A stretch of DNA of 64,000 nucleotides from Alitta virens (GCA_932294295.1 OW028577.1:373001-437000), one strand, 5' to 3'. Numbered from the stretch's first letter, positions 12,641 through 24,169 are shown. Notes: a model not told the origin generated them from the sequence alone. Translations and numbers: made by a program.

Positions 12641-13439
12641 ACAAAAGAAAAAAAAGGAAGAAATGTCGCTATCTTGTACTTATCTGCCAGTCTGAGTATT
12701 CCATTGTATTCCCTTGGATGAACTAGAGATATTCCACTAGCTCTCTTAGTGCACCTGGGTCATTTTATTTGACTAGTCGTTTGAGCATATCTCATTTACT
12801 ATATACAGCTATATACCACTGGTTGCATATCTGTTTCATTTATTTATGGCACCAAGACACTTTATTGGCCTTTTGTTGTGTTCCTTTGAGTTTTGAGTGA
12901 TGGCAAAGATATGTTAGGTCAACTGTTGGCCTTTCAGCTAGGCATGGCTCGCTTTAGCTTGCTGTGGCTTCAGTTAGTTCTTAATAATATTATGTAATTG
13001 TACATTATTTACATTTACAATTTTGTATTTTAATTGACATAAGACGACTTTTGCAACTAGTCTTAATGGTTATGCAATGTCAAATTCCGTTTTCCATTCA
13101 ATTGCGTTACATAGTAGAAATTCATCAAATGACATACCCCACGCTGTTAAAATTGTAGACTTTTATTCCAAATTGGCGAAAAGTGTAGATTACTTATGAA
13201 TGAACATTTTATACAATATGTACAATAAAAGGAATTATAACTTGTATAACTAGTGTAACTAACCATGATGCAGTGTTGTTGCTATTATGTATTTTATTTT
13301 ATAATGTTTAACGTCACACGTCACTTTAATAAAAATTTCTTCGTCTTCTTCTTTCACAAGAAAAACACATGAAAAACACAGGCATTCCTTGCCTTTCTGT
13401 GTTCATTTTTCGGAAGCAAAGATCGAGTCAAGTGCTTGT
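12641..13439. other. Intergenic DNA
   Basis: AT-rich, no gene seen. Near 13315-13345 an AATAAA followed by CTTCTTCTTC could be the decayed 3' tail of a retroelement. Confidence 0.35.
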
Positions 13440-13672
13440 AGACTGCAAGGTCAGGCCCCCGGGGGGTCATGTGGGGTCTTGGGGGCCGGGGGGGGGGTCT
13501 TTTGTGGGGATCTTTAACCCAGCAGGACATGCTCACCAATCATTCTTCAAAAGAAAGAGAGTAACCTGCCTGCCCCCCCCCCCATCTACTATCAAGCTTA
13601 CCACTCCCCCCCCCCCCAGGAGGCTGACTGCTGCACTAGATAGACTTGGAGGGGGGGGGGGAGGGGCATTTT
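13440..13672 (+). repeat. G/C homopolymer zone
   Basis: Several runs of G (13457-13462, 13486-13498, 13650-13661) and C (13574-13583, 13606-13618) lie within 230 bp. The G runs on one strand and C runs on the same strand allow both hairpin and G-quadruplex structures. The 101-residue plus-strand frame across it is proline- and glycine-rich only because of these runs. Confidence 0.75.
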
Positions 13673-14984
13673 AGGTTGGGTTACGTAATTATTTTCAAGG
13701 TCAGGTAAATGCTGTTGCTGCTGGTATGTTGAATTATCACCATAGCAAAAATCATTGCAGAAAAGTCATTGAGGATAATGCACTGGTCTAAGTGGTGATG
13801 TTGTTTAATTAAATTAAAATAAATATTGGTAAATTGTGATATTATGTAATGACATCTCTGTAATATCAAAAGGGATGTCAAAACTAATAGGAGCTATCCA
13901 ATTGTCTAAGCAAACTATAAAATTCCAACAATGATGTTGGCTGGCTTATAGACAAACAGTATCTCGGCTGATTTCAAACAATTATATGTCTGAAAACAGA
14001 CAGTGTCATATAATAAAGGAAATTTTGAAGTTAATTGCTACAGAAAGAATATAATTAGACAAATAGGGTTTCTCCTGCAGTTAAAAAAAAATTCGACCAC
14101 AGAGCAAACGTGAATATCACAAGTTATTTGTCTTAATTGTGAAACTTCTTAATCGATAGTGAAGTTTCTTTATGTTGAGTTTTGCCACAATTTTACTGTC
14201 TATGTTAACACAAATAATGATCATTAACACATTTAAGATCCACGTGAACTCAACAGGATAGTTTCTTCAAGGCCACATATTTATCATTGTTTATGCATTA
14301 AGTGCCAATTATTTTGTAAAACTAATAATCATACAAGAATTGCATTGGTCTCTTTAATACCCATAGATGATTTCATATTACCTGCCATATACCCACATTA
14401 CAGGTGAGTGATAACCAGTATATGATATGAAACCCATACCACGGGAGCATGTGTCCCTGAAGAGTATGTATATTAATCCCATCATTTCTGTCGGTCCCTG
14501 AGGGCAGAACCCCATATGTTCCAAGCTACCCCAGAGACCTCTATCACCAGCGGGTTGCACTACATGTTATATCGTGAATTATTACGAAATATTTTGTTGT
14601 ATAATAATTAAGATGATAATATCTGCATTGTTTCAAGGTTGGGCAGGTTGTTCATTAATTTATAACACTTGTCTGCGATTTTGGTATAGAGACACACCCA
14701 CATTTTATCTTTTTTTCAAATGGTGTGGACTCTAAGCCCTGCCATGTCATCTTTATGTCTAATACAAACTACATGCAACAGAAACGTGGCTATTAAATAA
14801 GTGGTGATTGAAGCCAAAGCCAAAACCATAGAGAAATGGATGCTAATCCAATATACATATGAGAAAATAAAATGTTAATTATTCCTATGTTAAATTGTGG
14901 GTACTGATGTGAGCATAGTAGTACATAGAAATTGTTATTGTCAGTTCATTATCAAAGTAACAGCTGGTTTACTTCCACTAACAT
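13673..14984. other. Intergenic DNA
   Basis: No supported exon. The segment 14378-14565 looks like a dispersed repeat because of its composition and abrupt edges, and it has a GT donor-like end on the minus strand, but its frames contain stops and no acceptor is convincing. Confidence 0.35.
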
Positions 14985-15240
14985 ACATAACCGGAAGTCA
15001 TTGACCCAACCGGAAGTACGACCAAATTGCGCAGCAACACCTTGTTTACATTTCTGCGACACCAATTTTCTCCTTTCATGGATTCTATCAGGCAGGATCA
15101 GATTAAATTCGCCATTTTGACCTTTTCTATTATTCCCCCGCCCCCTGGTGGATATTACCCGAGTAACCGGAAATTAAAAAAGAAGACACTTGTCCCCTAC
15201 ATGCAGTGGCGCCCTCATTACTCGTGGATTAAAAAGTAAT
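14985..15240. promoter_or_regulatory. Promoter-like motif cluster (ETS, YY1-like, CTCF-like)
   Basis: Two perfect ETS-type sites AACCGGAAGT lie at 14989-14998 and 15008-15017, a third weaker one at 15164-15173, a YY1-like GCCATTTTG at 15111-15119 and a CTCF-like CCGCCCCCTGGTGG at 15138-15151. There is no TATA box. Tandem ETS sites with YY1 motifs are common in TATA-less metazoan promoters of broadly expressed genes. Which gene it serves is unclear: it lies some 0.5 kb beyond exon 2 of the minus-strand gene, so it may drive a separate transcript or act as an intronic element. Confidence 0.4.
15138..15151 (-). promoter_or_regulatory. CTCF-like site
   Basis: The minus strand reads CCACCAGGGGGCGG, which fits the CTCF core consensus CCASYAGRKGGCRS at all 14 positions. 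CTCF is present across bilaterians; binding here is an inference from sequence. Confidence 0.5.
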
Positions 15241-15709
15241 CGACTTCTGTAGACTGTCAACATTGCACAGCACTGGGCTGCAATGCTGCTTAATTGCAAA
15301 CATATACAGTCCTCCTCTAAAATGTCCGGTTTTTTACTAGCTAGACTTAGCTAGAATACTACAGGAAATAAACTTTTGCTTATCGTATCTAGGTATCTCC
15401 AGCCTGATATGGCTTGGTTTAGCTTGTTGTAGTTCCAAATAGTTGCTGGGTAGTTCTAGTAGCTGAAAATGTCTTTTTTTTGGTGGGTTTTGTGTCTTTA
15501 AATGCATGTGCGTGTTGCAACATGCTTTTACCTGGCTCTCTCCAAAAAAGATGGAATCACATTTTTAACTGGCTATTTGCTGTGACAAAGAAAGGGATTT
15601 TCAGTATAATCTGCTCAACGATCTTAAAAAGGAATTCAGTCTGTATTTCATCACACACTCTCACTCTCACTCTCACTCACACTCACACTCTGTCACTCTC
15701 TGTACTCAC

Positions 15710-15811
15710 CCTGCCTTTTGGAGCTGAGAGAGTGTTGCTGTAGTTGCTCTCTCTGTCACTTTCATCGTTCGTCTCATGGTCGCTTCTCTCGCTCTTTTCA
15801 TCTTCACTGAA
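15710..15811 (-). CDS. Internal exon of an uncharacterised acidic protein gene (exon 2)
   Basis: On the minus strand TTTATTTCCAG precedes 15811 and GTGAGT follows 15710, giving a 102-base exon of exactly 34 codons in phase 0 at both ends. It starts FSEDEKSERSDHE and ends NTLSAPKGR, rich in Ser, Glu, Asp and Arg. It joins in phase to the exon at 18650-18748 across an intron of about 2.8 kb; the junction reads GSKVR-FSEDE, a charged segment with likely kinase-type RRGS and SEDE acidophilic motifs. The rest of the gene should lie to the left (below 15704) but no further exon could be fixed. Product not recognised; the composition suits a disordered cytosolic or nuclear N-terminal tail. Confidence 0.6.
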
Positions 15812-16858
15812 CTGGAAATAAACAAACATGACCTCATTAGAAACAAACACGACCTAATTAGAGATAAACAACTTAGAAACTATTATAAAAGACAAAGTGG
15901 TGGGTAATACGTCAGTTATACATTTCACAACCGTTTCTGGTGAGCTATTTGTGACTTACAAAAAGTGTAACGGATCAGGTTTGTAAACAGACTCACTAAC
16001 CAGCCCTGGAAAAGACCGGTCACAGGTAATTTTGTCCTGGGAAATTATTCCAGTCTGTTTAGTGAGTCCCAAGCAGACCAGAGTTATCTTGATGTAGACC
16101 ATGACATGTTGTGGTTTAAAAATGGCAAACGTTTTGTTGCCAGACAATGGAGGTCGCCCTGGGCATACAACCGGCTGTCGTTATTTGGTTCGAAAATGTT
16201 CGAAGACAGGCAAAAGATCCATTCGTGCACAGCGAACAGCAATCTGTGGGATTTTGTATAATGTATATCTTGAATAGTACTAAGTCTACTCCTTAAAATG
16301 CTATGATCCTTGCACTGTTTTTCATCTTCAGCATGTCAAATTATACTTTAGCTAAGTTTACGGACAGGAATAGATTACTGTAGCTTGTTATAGCTCAAGC
16401 AGAGGTAGCCCTATGGTCATGTTTTTATGGGTTGCAGTTAACACTTCGGCTTTAATATAGGAGCTGCCTAATATCAATGATTAGACCACTGCGCTTTCTG
16501 TAGGCCTAATAACTAGTTTCATGCATACAATGTTTTGACCTTGGTGCTGTTTTTCTCCGACAATATCAGTTCTTGAGAAGGAGCCTTGTAAATCACTCAT
16601 GTAAACCACATTACTACAGTCAATTGCTTGCGTTTGAAGCAATCTCCTATCCGATGTTCAAGTCTGTTTGTCTATCTGACTTGAATACAAATTACTGCGT
16701 GGACCTGACGCAGACAGCCCTAGCGTGTGCCCCGGCTGACCGGAGCAGAGTTTTGCGCCAATTTTCTATTTCTTTCATCGGACATGTGTAACTGACAGCG
16801 TCTTTATGCAGTTTTTCACACACAAGAGATGTTTGCAGCACCTTATTGCGTTTGCCAT

Positions 16859-16891
16859 CCGCGAGGTGGCGTATTTATGGCCACCTGGTGG
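16859..16891. promoter_or_regulatory. CTCF-like motif pair
   Basis: CCGCGAGGTGGCG (16859-16871) fits the alternative CTCF core CCGCGNGGNGGCAG except at the end, and eight bases later GCCACCTGGTGG (16880-16891) is a palindromic relative. The surrounding 16700-16920 is richer in CpG than the rest of the area. It lies in the long intron of the minus-strand gene. Confidence 0.35.
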
Positions 16892-17861
16892 AAATTAACT
16901 GTTTCAGCGCCATTGAGATCATTGCCAATGCAAAATATCGTCTGCATTCCATATGAATTTAATCACAAAAAATGTTATTGCAGGAATTTACAGAAAATTC
17001 CAACCAGTAGCATTAGATGTCGACATTGACAAACGATAAGCTATGGATCTATGTGTTAGGCCTACGATAAATATTATGTTGATCAAGTTCAGATAAATCT
17101 GTTATCTAGTGCTCATTGATATGACAACCTTATCAAATGAGACTATATGAATATTTGATGGATCTTGCATTGTCAACGCATCTTACTTTCAATGGCATGA
17201 TATAAGAACATCTGATCTGGTTTTTACCAATTCTCTCTGCATTCGCAGACATCTGCATTACCTAAATAGACTGCGTTTTATGATTGAAGGAAAATTTTCC
17301 AAGAAAGTTGTTTATATCAAACCATTGTCCGGAGCTGGGTTATTTATAGCTAGCTGCTTCCTTTCTATAACAATGTATAATTCGGTTACTTTTGTCTTTT
17401 TGAAATCCAAGGCGAAAATTGAGCCGCTTTGACGTCATGACGAAGAGAAGCAGAACTTAGCGTAGACTGGAAGCTAGAGTCCCCCCCCCCAAGGAATTAC
17501 CAAGCAACTAGAATATGACACTGGAGCAAGAAGCCTCTCATCATTGGGACACTGAACCCGCTCCCCATCCATTACGTCACTCTAACATGACTGTCATCTG
17601 CTTAAATACCCCCATCCTCCCTAAAGCTTTCGGTTGCCATAGCAACCATTCATTAAAAAAGAGAGCTATGACCTTGACCCAAACTGGTCTGCGGTACCTC
17701 CATTTTCTGGGAAAAGAAATGACCATTATTCGAAAGGTAATGGGTTGTCAAATGTAACATATGCAAAACACTAGACCTAATTACACTTTACAGCACACAA
17801 CAATACAATGAACTATCAGTTGGCTATTTTGGGTCATTTCATTATGCATGACTCACCTGAA

Positions 17862-18050
17862 GGTCACCTCACTCATAAGACCACCTCACTCATAAGACCA
17901 CCTCACTACTAAGACCACCTCATTATTAAGACCACCTCACTATTAAGACCACCTCATCATTAAGACCACTTAATTATAAAGACCACCTCCCTATTAAGAC
18001 CACCTCACTACTAAGACCACCTCATTATTAAGACCTCATTATTAAGGTCA
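17862..18050 (+). repeat. 17-bp minisatellite, block 1
   Basis: About ten imperfect copies of CACTATTAAGACCACCT, with CTCACTCATAAGACCAC variants at the left. The same unit makes up the blocks at 21255, 21707, 24166 and 28164. Confidence 0.9.
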
Positions 18051-18361
18051 GTAAACGTTATTGGTGAGGTTCCATTATATTTTAATTATGAATGAAATAT
18101 GCCTATTGTAGATAAATATGAATATGCATATTTTTCTGAAAGTTGACTTTCCTGGAAGCTAGAGAATGGGCCATTACACACTACTGCATTAATCACGAAT
18201 ATAAGCAAGGAAATAATGAAGATACATCGTCTCCCTGCAAATGTCATGTAATCAGTGATGCTCGACCATCTCCAGTATTCTGCATTTTATATTAAGTTAT
18301 AATTTATTGGTATACATACATGAGATCTATGTAATTTTCAGTGTCATCCTCAATGAAGCGA

Positions 18362-18410
18362 TAATTCTATTCTATTCTATTCTATTCTATTTTATTCTTT
18401 TCTTTTTCTT
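18362..18410 (+). repeat. (TTCTA)n microsatellite
   Basis: Six TTCTA units followed by TTTTC variants. It lies directly upstream of the SINE family 2 fragment at 18463 and may be the tail of an older insertion. Confidence 0.7.
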
Positions 18411-18462
18411 TTTCTCCAGTGAAGTACAACTTTCAATGCATTTTGAGACACACCAATTATAC

Positions 18463-18560
18463 CATGGGGTAAACGTGTAAGATGGTGTGGATTCCCAGTA
18501 GCCTTATCATCTCATCATTACGTCGGACTGCAGCTGGTCACATAAGCTGACTAAGCTTCC
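18463..18560 (+). repeat. SINE family 2 fragment
   Basis: Shares CCATGGGGTAAACGTGTAA and CTTATCATCTCATCATTACG with the other copies; head and tail are missing. Confidence 0.5.
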
Positions 18561-18649
18561 AGTAGCATTGAGACATAGACAGCTATCTAGAAATCTGATT
18601 AATATATTGAAAATTATAATTTTTTCAATATTTTTTATTTGAAACTTAC

Positions 18650-18748
18650 CCTGACTTTGCTGCCCCTCCTCTCGAGGTTTACCCCTTCCGGTACGTTGAG
18701 TAGATCGCTCTGACGTAGCGAACTACGTCGGGAGTCCTCCTCTGACAT
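18650..18748 (-). CDS. First coding exon of an uncharacterised acidic protein gene (exon 1)
   Basis: Minus-strand ATG at 18748-18746 opens 33 codons beginning MSEEDSRRSSLRQSD and ending LERRGSKVR, then GTAAGT (18649-18644), a perfect donor. An in-frame TAG occurs upstream of the ATG, so translation cannot start much earlier in this frame. The exon and its leader (to about 18815) are rich in CpG and clearly different in composition from the AT-rich flanks. Phase 0 at its end matches the phase-0 start of the exon at 15811. It is too short to be found by simple ORF length. The protein family is not recognised; RRSS and RRGS are candidate basophilic-kinase sites. The promoter would lie just above 18815. 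Confidence 0.6.
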
Positions 18749-18815
18749 GACGCCCAACGTCACTGACAGCGTCCTACGCTACGTCGCCAACGTTCTGCAC
18801 AGCGCTCCAGCGTCA

Positions 18816-20019
18816 TGGCCAACATATAGTAAATGATTATCATAGAATTGATAAGCAAATATGAAATCATATCTCAGATTCAATGAGGACTTATCATGAG
18901 CTATATTAGTAACATCTTCAGATCCCTAAATATACATTATTTTTTGTTTATTTCATATAGTCGATCTCTGTTATAAGACCATTTGGTAATAAAACAGTTT
19001 AACATTGCGTTAGGTAGGAACTATACAATTAACTTTAAAAAAATGAATTTATGATATTTCATTTTTTAAGAATTTAGCTGCATTTCAGTTTAACATTGTA
19101 CTTTTTTTTAATAAATAAAATGCAGGTAGATTTATTTACTGTTTTATGTTAAGGTTGTCTTTTTGTGAGGCTTCGCCTAAACATAAATATAACCACAATT
19201 TAATGTTTTTAATGTCATTTTTAAAACTGAAGTACAAACTTTGCAGACCATTATTGGGGCTTTTATTCAAATATAATTTTAGCTCATTTTACTGTATTAA
19301 TATCTCGAATATTTTTTTTTTCTTTTTAACAAAAATTTACACATTAGAAATAATTTGAAGAGCGTCTCTATCAGTCACCAATGACATATCTGACAGTTCG
19401 ACAAAAACTAAACTTCGATTATTTTTGTTACTTGGTATTATAAAACATTGCTCCATATTACATTTATGCACACGTATGGTATTCTATTGTATTATATAAA
19501 TGTAATAAAAAAGATTGGTCTATATTCCATTCATGCAAGCACTCAGTGAAATTGACAAATATATATTTGATTTCCCAGATAGCATATTAAAGCATTAAAC
19601 ACAACTCTCAAATATATGAATGTCTCAATGTTACTCGGTTTGTTTATAAAATCAGCTACCAGGCAGACGTAATGATGAGATGATAAGGTTTGGTGATAAT
19701 TTCAATTATCTTTATGTCTCTTAAATTCATCAAAATAAGTACAGAGTTCAAGGAAAATGTTGATTTAATGGTCCTCGATCTGAGAAAATATTTAGTAGAA
19801 TAAACAAACAAATAAACAAGTATATCCTGTGTTCTCAGTATGCACGGTATTTATATTTCATCAATTATGTTTTTTTTGTTTTTGTCTACAATGTATTATC
19901 AAAATATTTCCAAAAGATATCTATTTACTATCGTCAATTAAATGAATTTGATAACATTATTATGATCATAAAACGAACAAATATTTGTCAAAGAAAACGT
20001 CATAAATATGTAGTAAACA
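18816..20019. other. Upstream region of the minus-strand gene
   Basis: AT-rich intergenic DNA. A segment near 18957-19005 (TCTCTGTTATAAGACCATT) resembles the minisatellite unit, and about 19650-19700 carries a SINE family 2 fragment (GACGTAATGATGAGATGATAAGG-like). Confidence 0.4.
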
Positions 20020-20150
20020 GCTGGGTGGTCTAATGACAAAAGGCTTTGTTCTGCTTCTTAAAATCCTGGGTTCGAAGTCCTAATTAGACTAGAGCTAATA
20101 TAGTAGGAATTGATGCATTATCGTCTCATCATTAAGTCTGCCCGAAGAGT
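20020..20150 (+). repeat. SINE family 2 with tRNA-like head
   Basis: Plus-strand copy whose head has GGGTGGTCTAATGAC as a relic A-box region and GGGTTCGAAGTCC as B box, followed by the TCGTCTCATCATTAAGTCTG body. It confirms the tRNA origin of the family and its orientation. Confidence 0.55.
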
Positions 20151-20761
20151 TTTTATTTGCTGACTGATCTTGGAATTATCATGGAGACAATACGTGCTCG
20201 ATTTTGACAGCTTATTTATTTAACGTGTCAAAATGGACCGATAAGTTGTCCGTAATTTATGAGATTATTTTAGGACATTGTTTTTGTAAAAGTTTTGACA
20301 ACTTGATTCAACCTATGTCCTTAGACTATCATTCACTGTTTCACGATTGACAGATACTTGTAAAATTCTTTTGATAATATAATCTACTTTTATCAGCATT
20401 TTCTACTTTAAGTCAGTCTATTTATAAACACAATTGATCTTTGGTATTGCGTACAACTCTTCAATATTTGTCTGATTAACTTTTTACAATGAGTCTCTGA
20501 TTGACTTTTTTTACAATAAGTGTCTCATTAGCTTCTTTAATTAAACTACAGTCCGTTTTTGGAATCTAACAAGGGGGCTTCGCTCTTGTAGTTGAGAGAA
20601 ATGGTATTACAAATTTATCCTGGTGTTCTCAATGTATATGTGATATATTAATATGTATGGCGGCAACATTACATTTTATTAATGGCCAGGTATTCTTGAT
20701 AGTGAGGTAATACAACAGTAGGAATTTATAAGATTTCTGAGCTCGCACCAGCACCATCACT
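20151..20761. other. Intergenic DNA
   Basis: No gene recognised in this AT-rich stretch. Confidence 0.4.
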
Positions 20762-20818
20762 GTGGTGGGTATGACTGTCTTTAATGGCAAAATTGCTTAA
20801 GACAGTCATACCCACCAC
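20762..20818. ncRNA. Perfect 20-bp stem hairpin, miRNA-like or palindromic element
   Basis: The arm 20762-20781 (GTGGTGGGTATGACTGTCTT) is exactly complementary to 20799-20818, with a 17-base spacer that itself holds GCAA and TTGC and can extend the stem past small bulges. Animal pre-miRNAs usually have a similar stem but more mismatches and a total length near 60-80, so a small palindromic repeat is as likely. Either strand could be transcribed. Confidence 0.35.
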
Positions 20819-21254
20819 GTTTAACGTAGGTTTGAGTGTATACTGTATAGGCATCTACTGTTAGGTTACTTTTATATGGTAGTTTAAGAAAAGTGTATTA
20901 TCTTTCTTTCTCTATCTTTGCTTATATATTTGTCTGTCCAAGTTAATGCCCACTTTTAGATTTTCGATATCTTTGTATAATTTCTCCACTACGAAGCCAT
21001 TTGTTAATTGAAGAATTCCCACAGATTCTGTCACACATCTTTTATTCTGAAAAGCATCTTAATGTTAAAACTATGTTTATCTTTCGAAAACGCATCTCTA
21101 TGGGATAAAAAGCATTTAATATTCTGCCCCATACACAGCATTTTAAGCAATGAAAATTTAATCTGTTGCTTTCAACTAAACTGCAGTGTGGGCTAGATTC
21201 AATTTTACAATGAAACAGCACTTACGTTATGCAATTTTAAAACGCTGAAACCCT
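20819..21254. other. Intergenic DNA
   Basis: Nothing supported beyond AT-rich sequence; the 62-codon plus frame near 21008 lacks coding character. Confidence 0.4.
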
Positions 21255-21335
21255 ACTTTAAACACCTCACTATTAGGACCACCTCACTATTAGGACCACC
21301 TCACTTTTAGGACCACCTCACTATTAATATTATTA
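21255..21335 (+). repeat. 17-bp minisatellite, short block
   Basis: Four to five copies in which the unit reads CACTATTAGGACCACCT. It is separated from the main array by about 370 bp of unrelated AT-rich DNA. Confidence 0.85.
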
Positions 21336-21706
21336 TATATATCTTGGTCTAAATCTTGGTCTAAATAGCAACTGCATGTTTACAAATTATTCATTTATAA
21401 CTTAATTATATGAACTAAAGCTTTTTGTAGCATCAAGGGAATTCGTTAAGTTTTGTTATTCATGCAATTTTCTTTAAATTTTTCTTTCTTTTTTGTTCAT
21501 TTTTGCAACTATTGCATTATTGTGTATGCTACAGTTTCGTATGATGCCATTATTTATCATAATCATTCATCAATTAATCCAAATAATAACTCACTGTCAT
21601 TCACTGATCATATCAATTGATAAGGAAATTTTAAAACTAATTACTATTGTCTTACACAATTTACTTTATTAGCTTGTTGTAGAGTTATTATTATAATGGT
21701 TAATAC

Positions 21707-22546
21707 AGTATGAACTCGTTTTCAGACCACCTCTCTACAAATACCACCTCACCATTATTGAGACCACCTCACTACTAGGACAACCTCATTTTTAAGACCA
21801 CCTCACTATTAAGGCCACCTAACTATTAAGACCATCTCACCATTAAGATCACCTCACTATTTATACCACCTCACTATTAAAACCACCTCACTACTAGTAC
21901 CACCTCAATATTAATACCAACTCACTATTAAGACCACCTCACTATTAATACCACATCATTATTAAGACCACCTCATTATTTAGACCACCTCACTATTAAG
22001 ACCACCTCCATATTAAGACCACCTCACTATTAAGACCACCTCATTATTAAGACCACCTCATTATTAAGACCATCTCACTATTAAGGCCACCTCAGTATTA
22101 AGACCACCTCACTCTTAAGACAACCTCACTATTAAGACCACCTTAATATTAATACTACCTCTATATTAAGAACACCTCACTATTAAGACCACCTTAATAT
22201 TAATACTACCTCTATATTAAGACCACCTCATTATTAAGACCACCTCACTACTAGGACCACCTCATTATTAAGACCACTTCACTATTAATACCACCTCATA
22301 ATTAAGACCACTTCACTATTAAGACCACCTCATTATTAAGAAGATAACCTCACTATTAAGGCCACTTCACTATTAAGACCACCTCATTAATTAGACCACC
22401 TCACTATTAAGACCACCTCCATATTAAGACCACCTCACTATTAAGGCCATCTCATTATTAAGACCACTTCATTATTAAGACCATCTCACTATTAAGGCCA
22501 TCTCAGTATTAAGACCACCTCATTCTTAAGACCACCTCACTATTAA
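21707..22546 (+). repeat. 17-bp minisatellite, main array left part
   Basis: About fifty units of CACTATTAAGACCACCT and variants (CATT, CTTC, GGCC, ATAC). Longer repeats of several units recur, for example around TTAATATTAATACTACCTC, showing higher-order duplication. The left edge starts CAGTATGAACTCG directly after TA. It ends in TTAA at 22543-22546, where a transposon has inserted. Confidence 0.92.
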
Positions 22547-22948
22547 AGGCCGGGGGTCTAGGGGTAACGATTACCCCTGGGTCGGCAATTAGTGCTGCAT
22601 ACCATATAAGGTAGTTGGGGTTCTAGAAACTACTGAGTACCCCTTTAGTCATTGGGTAATCAGCAATGGTCATTGCGTCAGACTGACCAATGACCACTGG
22701 GATATTGTGGCCTTGATGGCTGCTATCACACCTGTCAACTGAAGGAGCCTAGCTGTAACATGGAGATGATCACAATTCTACAGAACATTATTTCTATTTT
22801 TTAAAGAACTAGCATATTACAAAATTGCATCATATTAGATAAGCATGAAACACAGATAGATAATTACCTATTGGGGGGGGGGGCATAAAAGGGGTACAAT
22901 AGGGAGTTAGCAGTGAAACAAATCTAAATAATTATCTATGTATCTATG

Positions 22949-23001
<53 letters not shown>

Positions 23002-24165
23002 CAATAAAATATGTGGCATTTTACATTCTGTATATAAATGCTGAGTGTGAGAAGAGAATGGTGTAAAGAATTTGAAAGTCTGTAATTAATTAGCAGCAAT
23101 ATGATATGAAAATTTGACTCTTGTGAATATTCAAAATATTACAGTAATATTATCAGTTATTAATTAACCCTGTGACAATGTCAAATTAATGGTGTACACT
23201 TCAAACATGGGATGCACAGGCAAATTCAAAGGTGTTACATAATGCCAAATGAGGATGTAGAACCAACATCTGTGTGGGGGTTCTATTGTTTCACTGTTAA
23301 CTCCCTATTGTACCCCTTTTATGCCTCCCCCCTCCAACTGCTATTTTGCAATTTATCATTCTAGAATTAAGTTCAGTCAGTGAAACATCATACCATTCAT
23401 TTAGCAGGAAATTACCTGACTGCCAAACTTTGCTTGGATATACCTCTATAGTGGAAATGTGGATTATTGCAGTGCTTTGATTGGAATGATATTGGTGCCT
23501 TTGATTTGGAATTATTTATGTGACACTAAAAGATAATTTCCAGCTTGACTAGTTCGTTGAGGATATATTTCAATGTCAAGATACTTTAGGTGAGCTTTTT
23601 TTATCCTCTCATGCTATATCTCATGACATTAGGCAATGGCATATGACTGATACTGGTAGGTCTACAGTGTATATGATAACATAATGTTCAGCCTCTTTGT
23701 ACAAAGAAATTACATAGAAAAGTCTGATAGCTATTCTGGATTATGCAATGTATACATGAGAGCTATACTATTCTTGAACATTCTACATATAGCTTGAGAT
23801 AAACTGGTTTATCATGTGATAGCATGGTGTTTGTAAACAACCAAGTGTTTGAGGAGGTGGAGCCATAAATGTCACATGACTTTCAGCCAATCACAACCAG
23901 TCCTGGACTATCAATAACATTTGAATGCTAGCAACACTAATTTTGCTTATAATGTCGGAAATACCATTTTCTGAGACTAAACAGTTTTCACTTTGACTGA
24001 GATTGGTGCTCTGAAACGAACTATGCAAAAGTATGAACATTCATGCTGTGTTTATGTAGTTATTAAAGTTTCTCTGAAGAGGGTGGGAGTTGTTGACTGC
24101 TTGAAGGCCAAACCCAGAATGATGGGGTGCCGCGATAGAGGCCTTATATACGCGACCCCCGGCCT
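22547..24165. mobile_element. Non-autonomous TTAA-target DNA transposon, 1,619 bp
   Basis: The element starts AGGCCGGGGGTC and ends with its exact 12-base reverse complement GACCCCCGGCCT. It is flanked by TTAA on both sides (22543-22546 and 24166-24169) inside the minisatellite, whose unit contains a TTAA, so the empty site can be read directly. TTAA duplication is typical of piggyBac and Kolobok elements. There is no open frame of useful length, so it depends on a transposase in trans. Just inside the left end lies a palindrome AGGGGTAA-CGA-TTACCCCT (22559-22577). A nested inverted pair and a (TATC)n run occupy the middle. Confidence 0.85.
22873..23332. repeat. Nested inverted pair with (TATC)n
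   Basis: The segment 22873-22920 (GGCATAAAAGGGGTACAATA core) is repeated as reverse complement at 23287-23332 with few changes. A (TATC)n microsatellite occupies 22932-23000. It may be a separate MITE nested in the larger transposon; no clear target duplication was seen. Confidence 0.6.
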
Positions 24166-24169
24166 TTAA

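Noticed and set aside
13369..13674. 101-codon proline/glycine-rich frame
   Set aside because: Produced by runs of C and G; no splice sites, no coding signature outside the runs.
14378..14565. Minus-strand exon with donor GGCAG-GTAATA
   Set aside because: The frame is open for 60 codons but has no credible acceptor and no phase match to the exons at 15.7 and 18.7 kb; it looks like a repeat.
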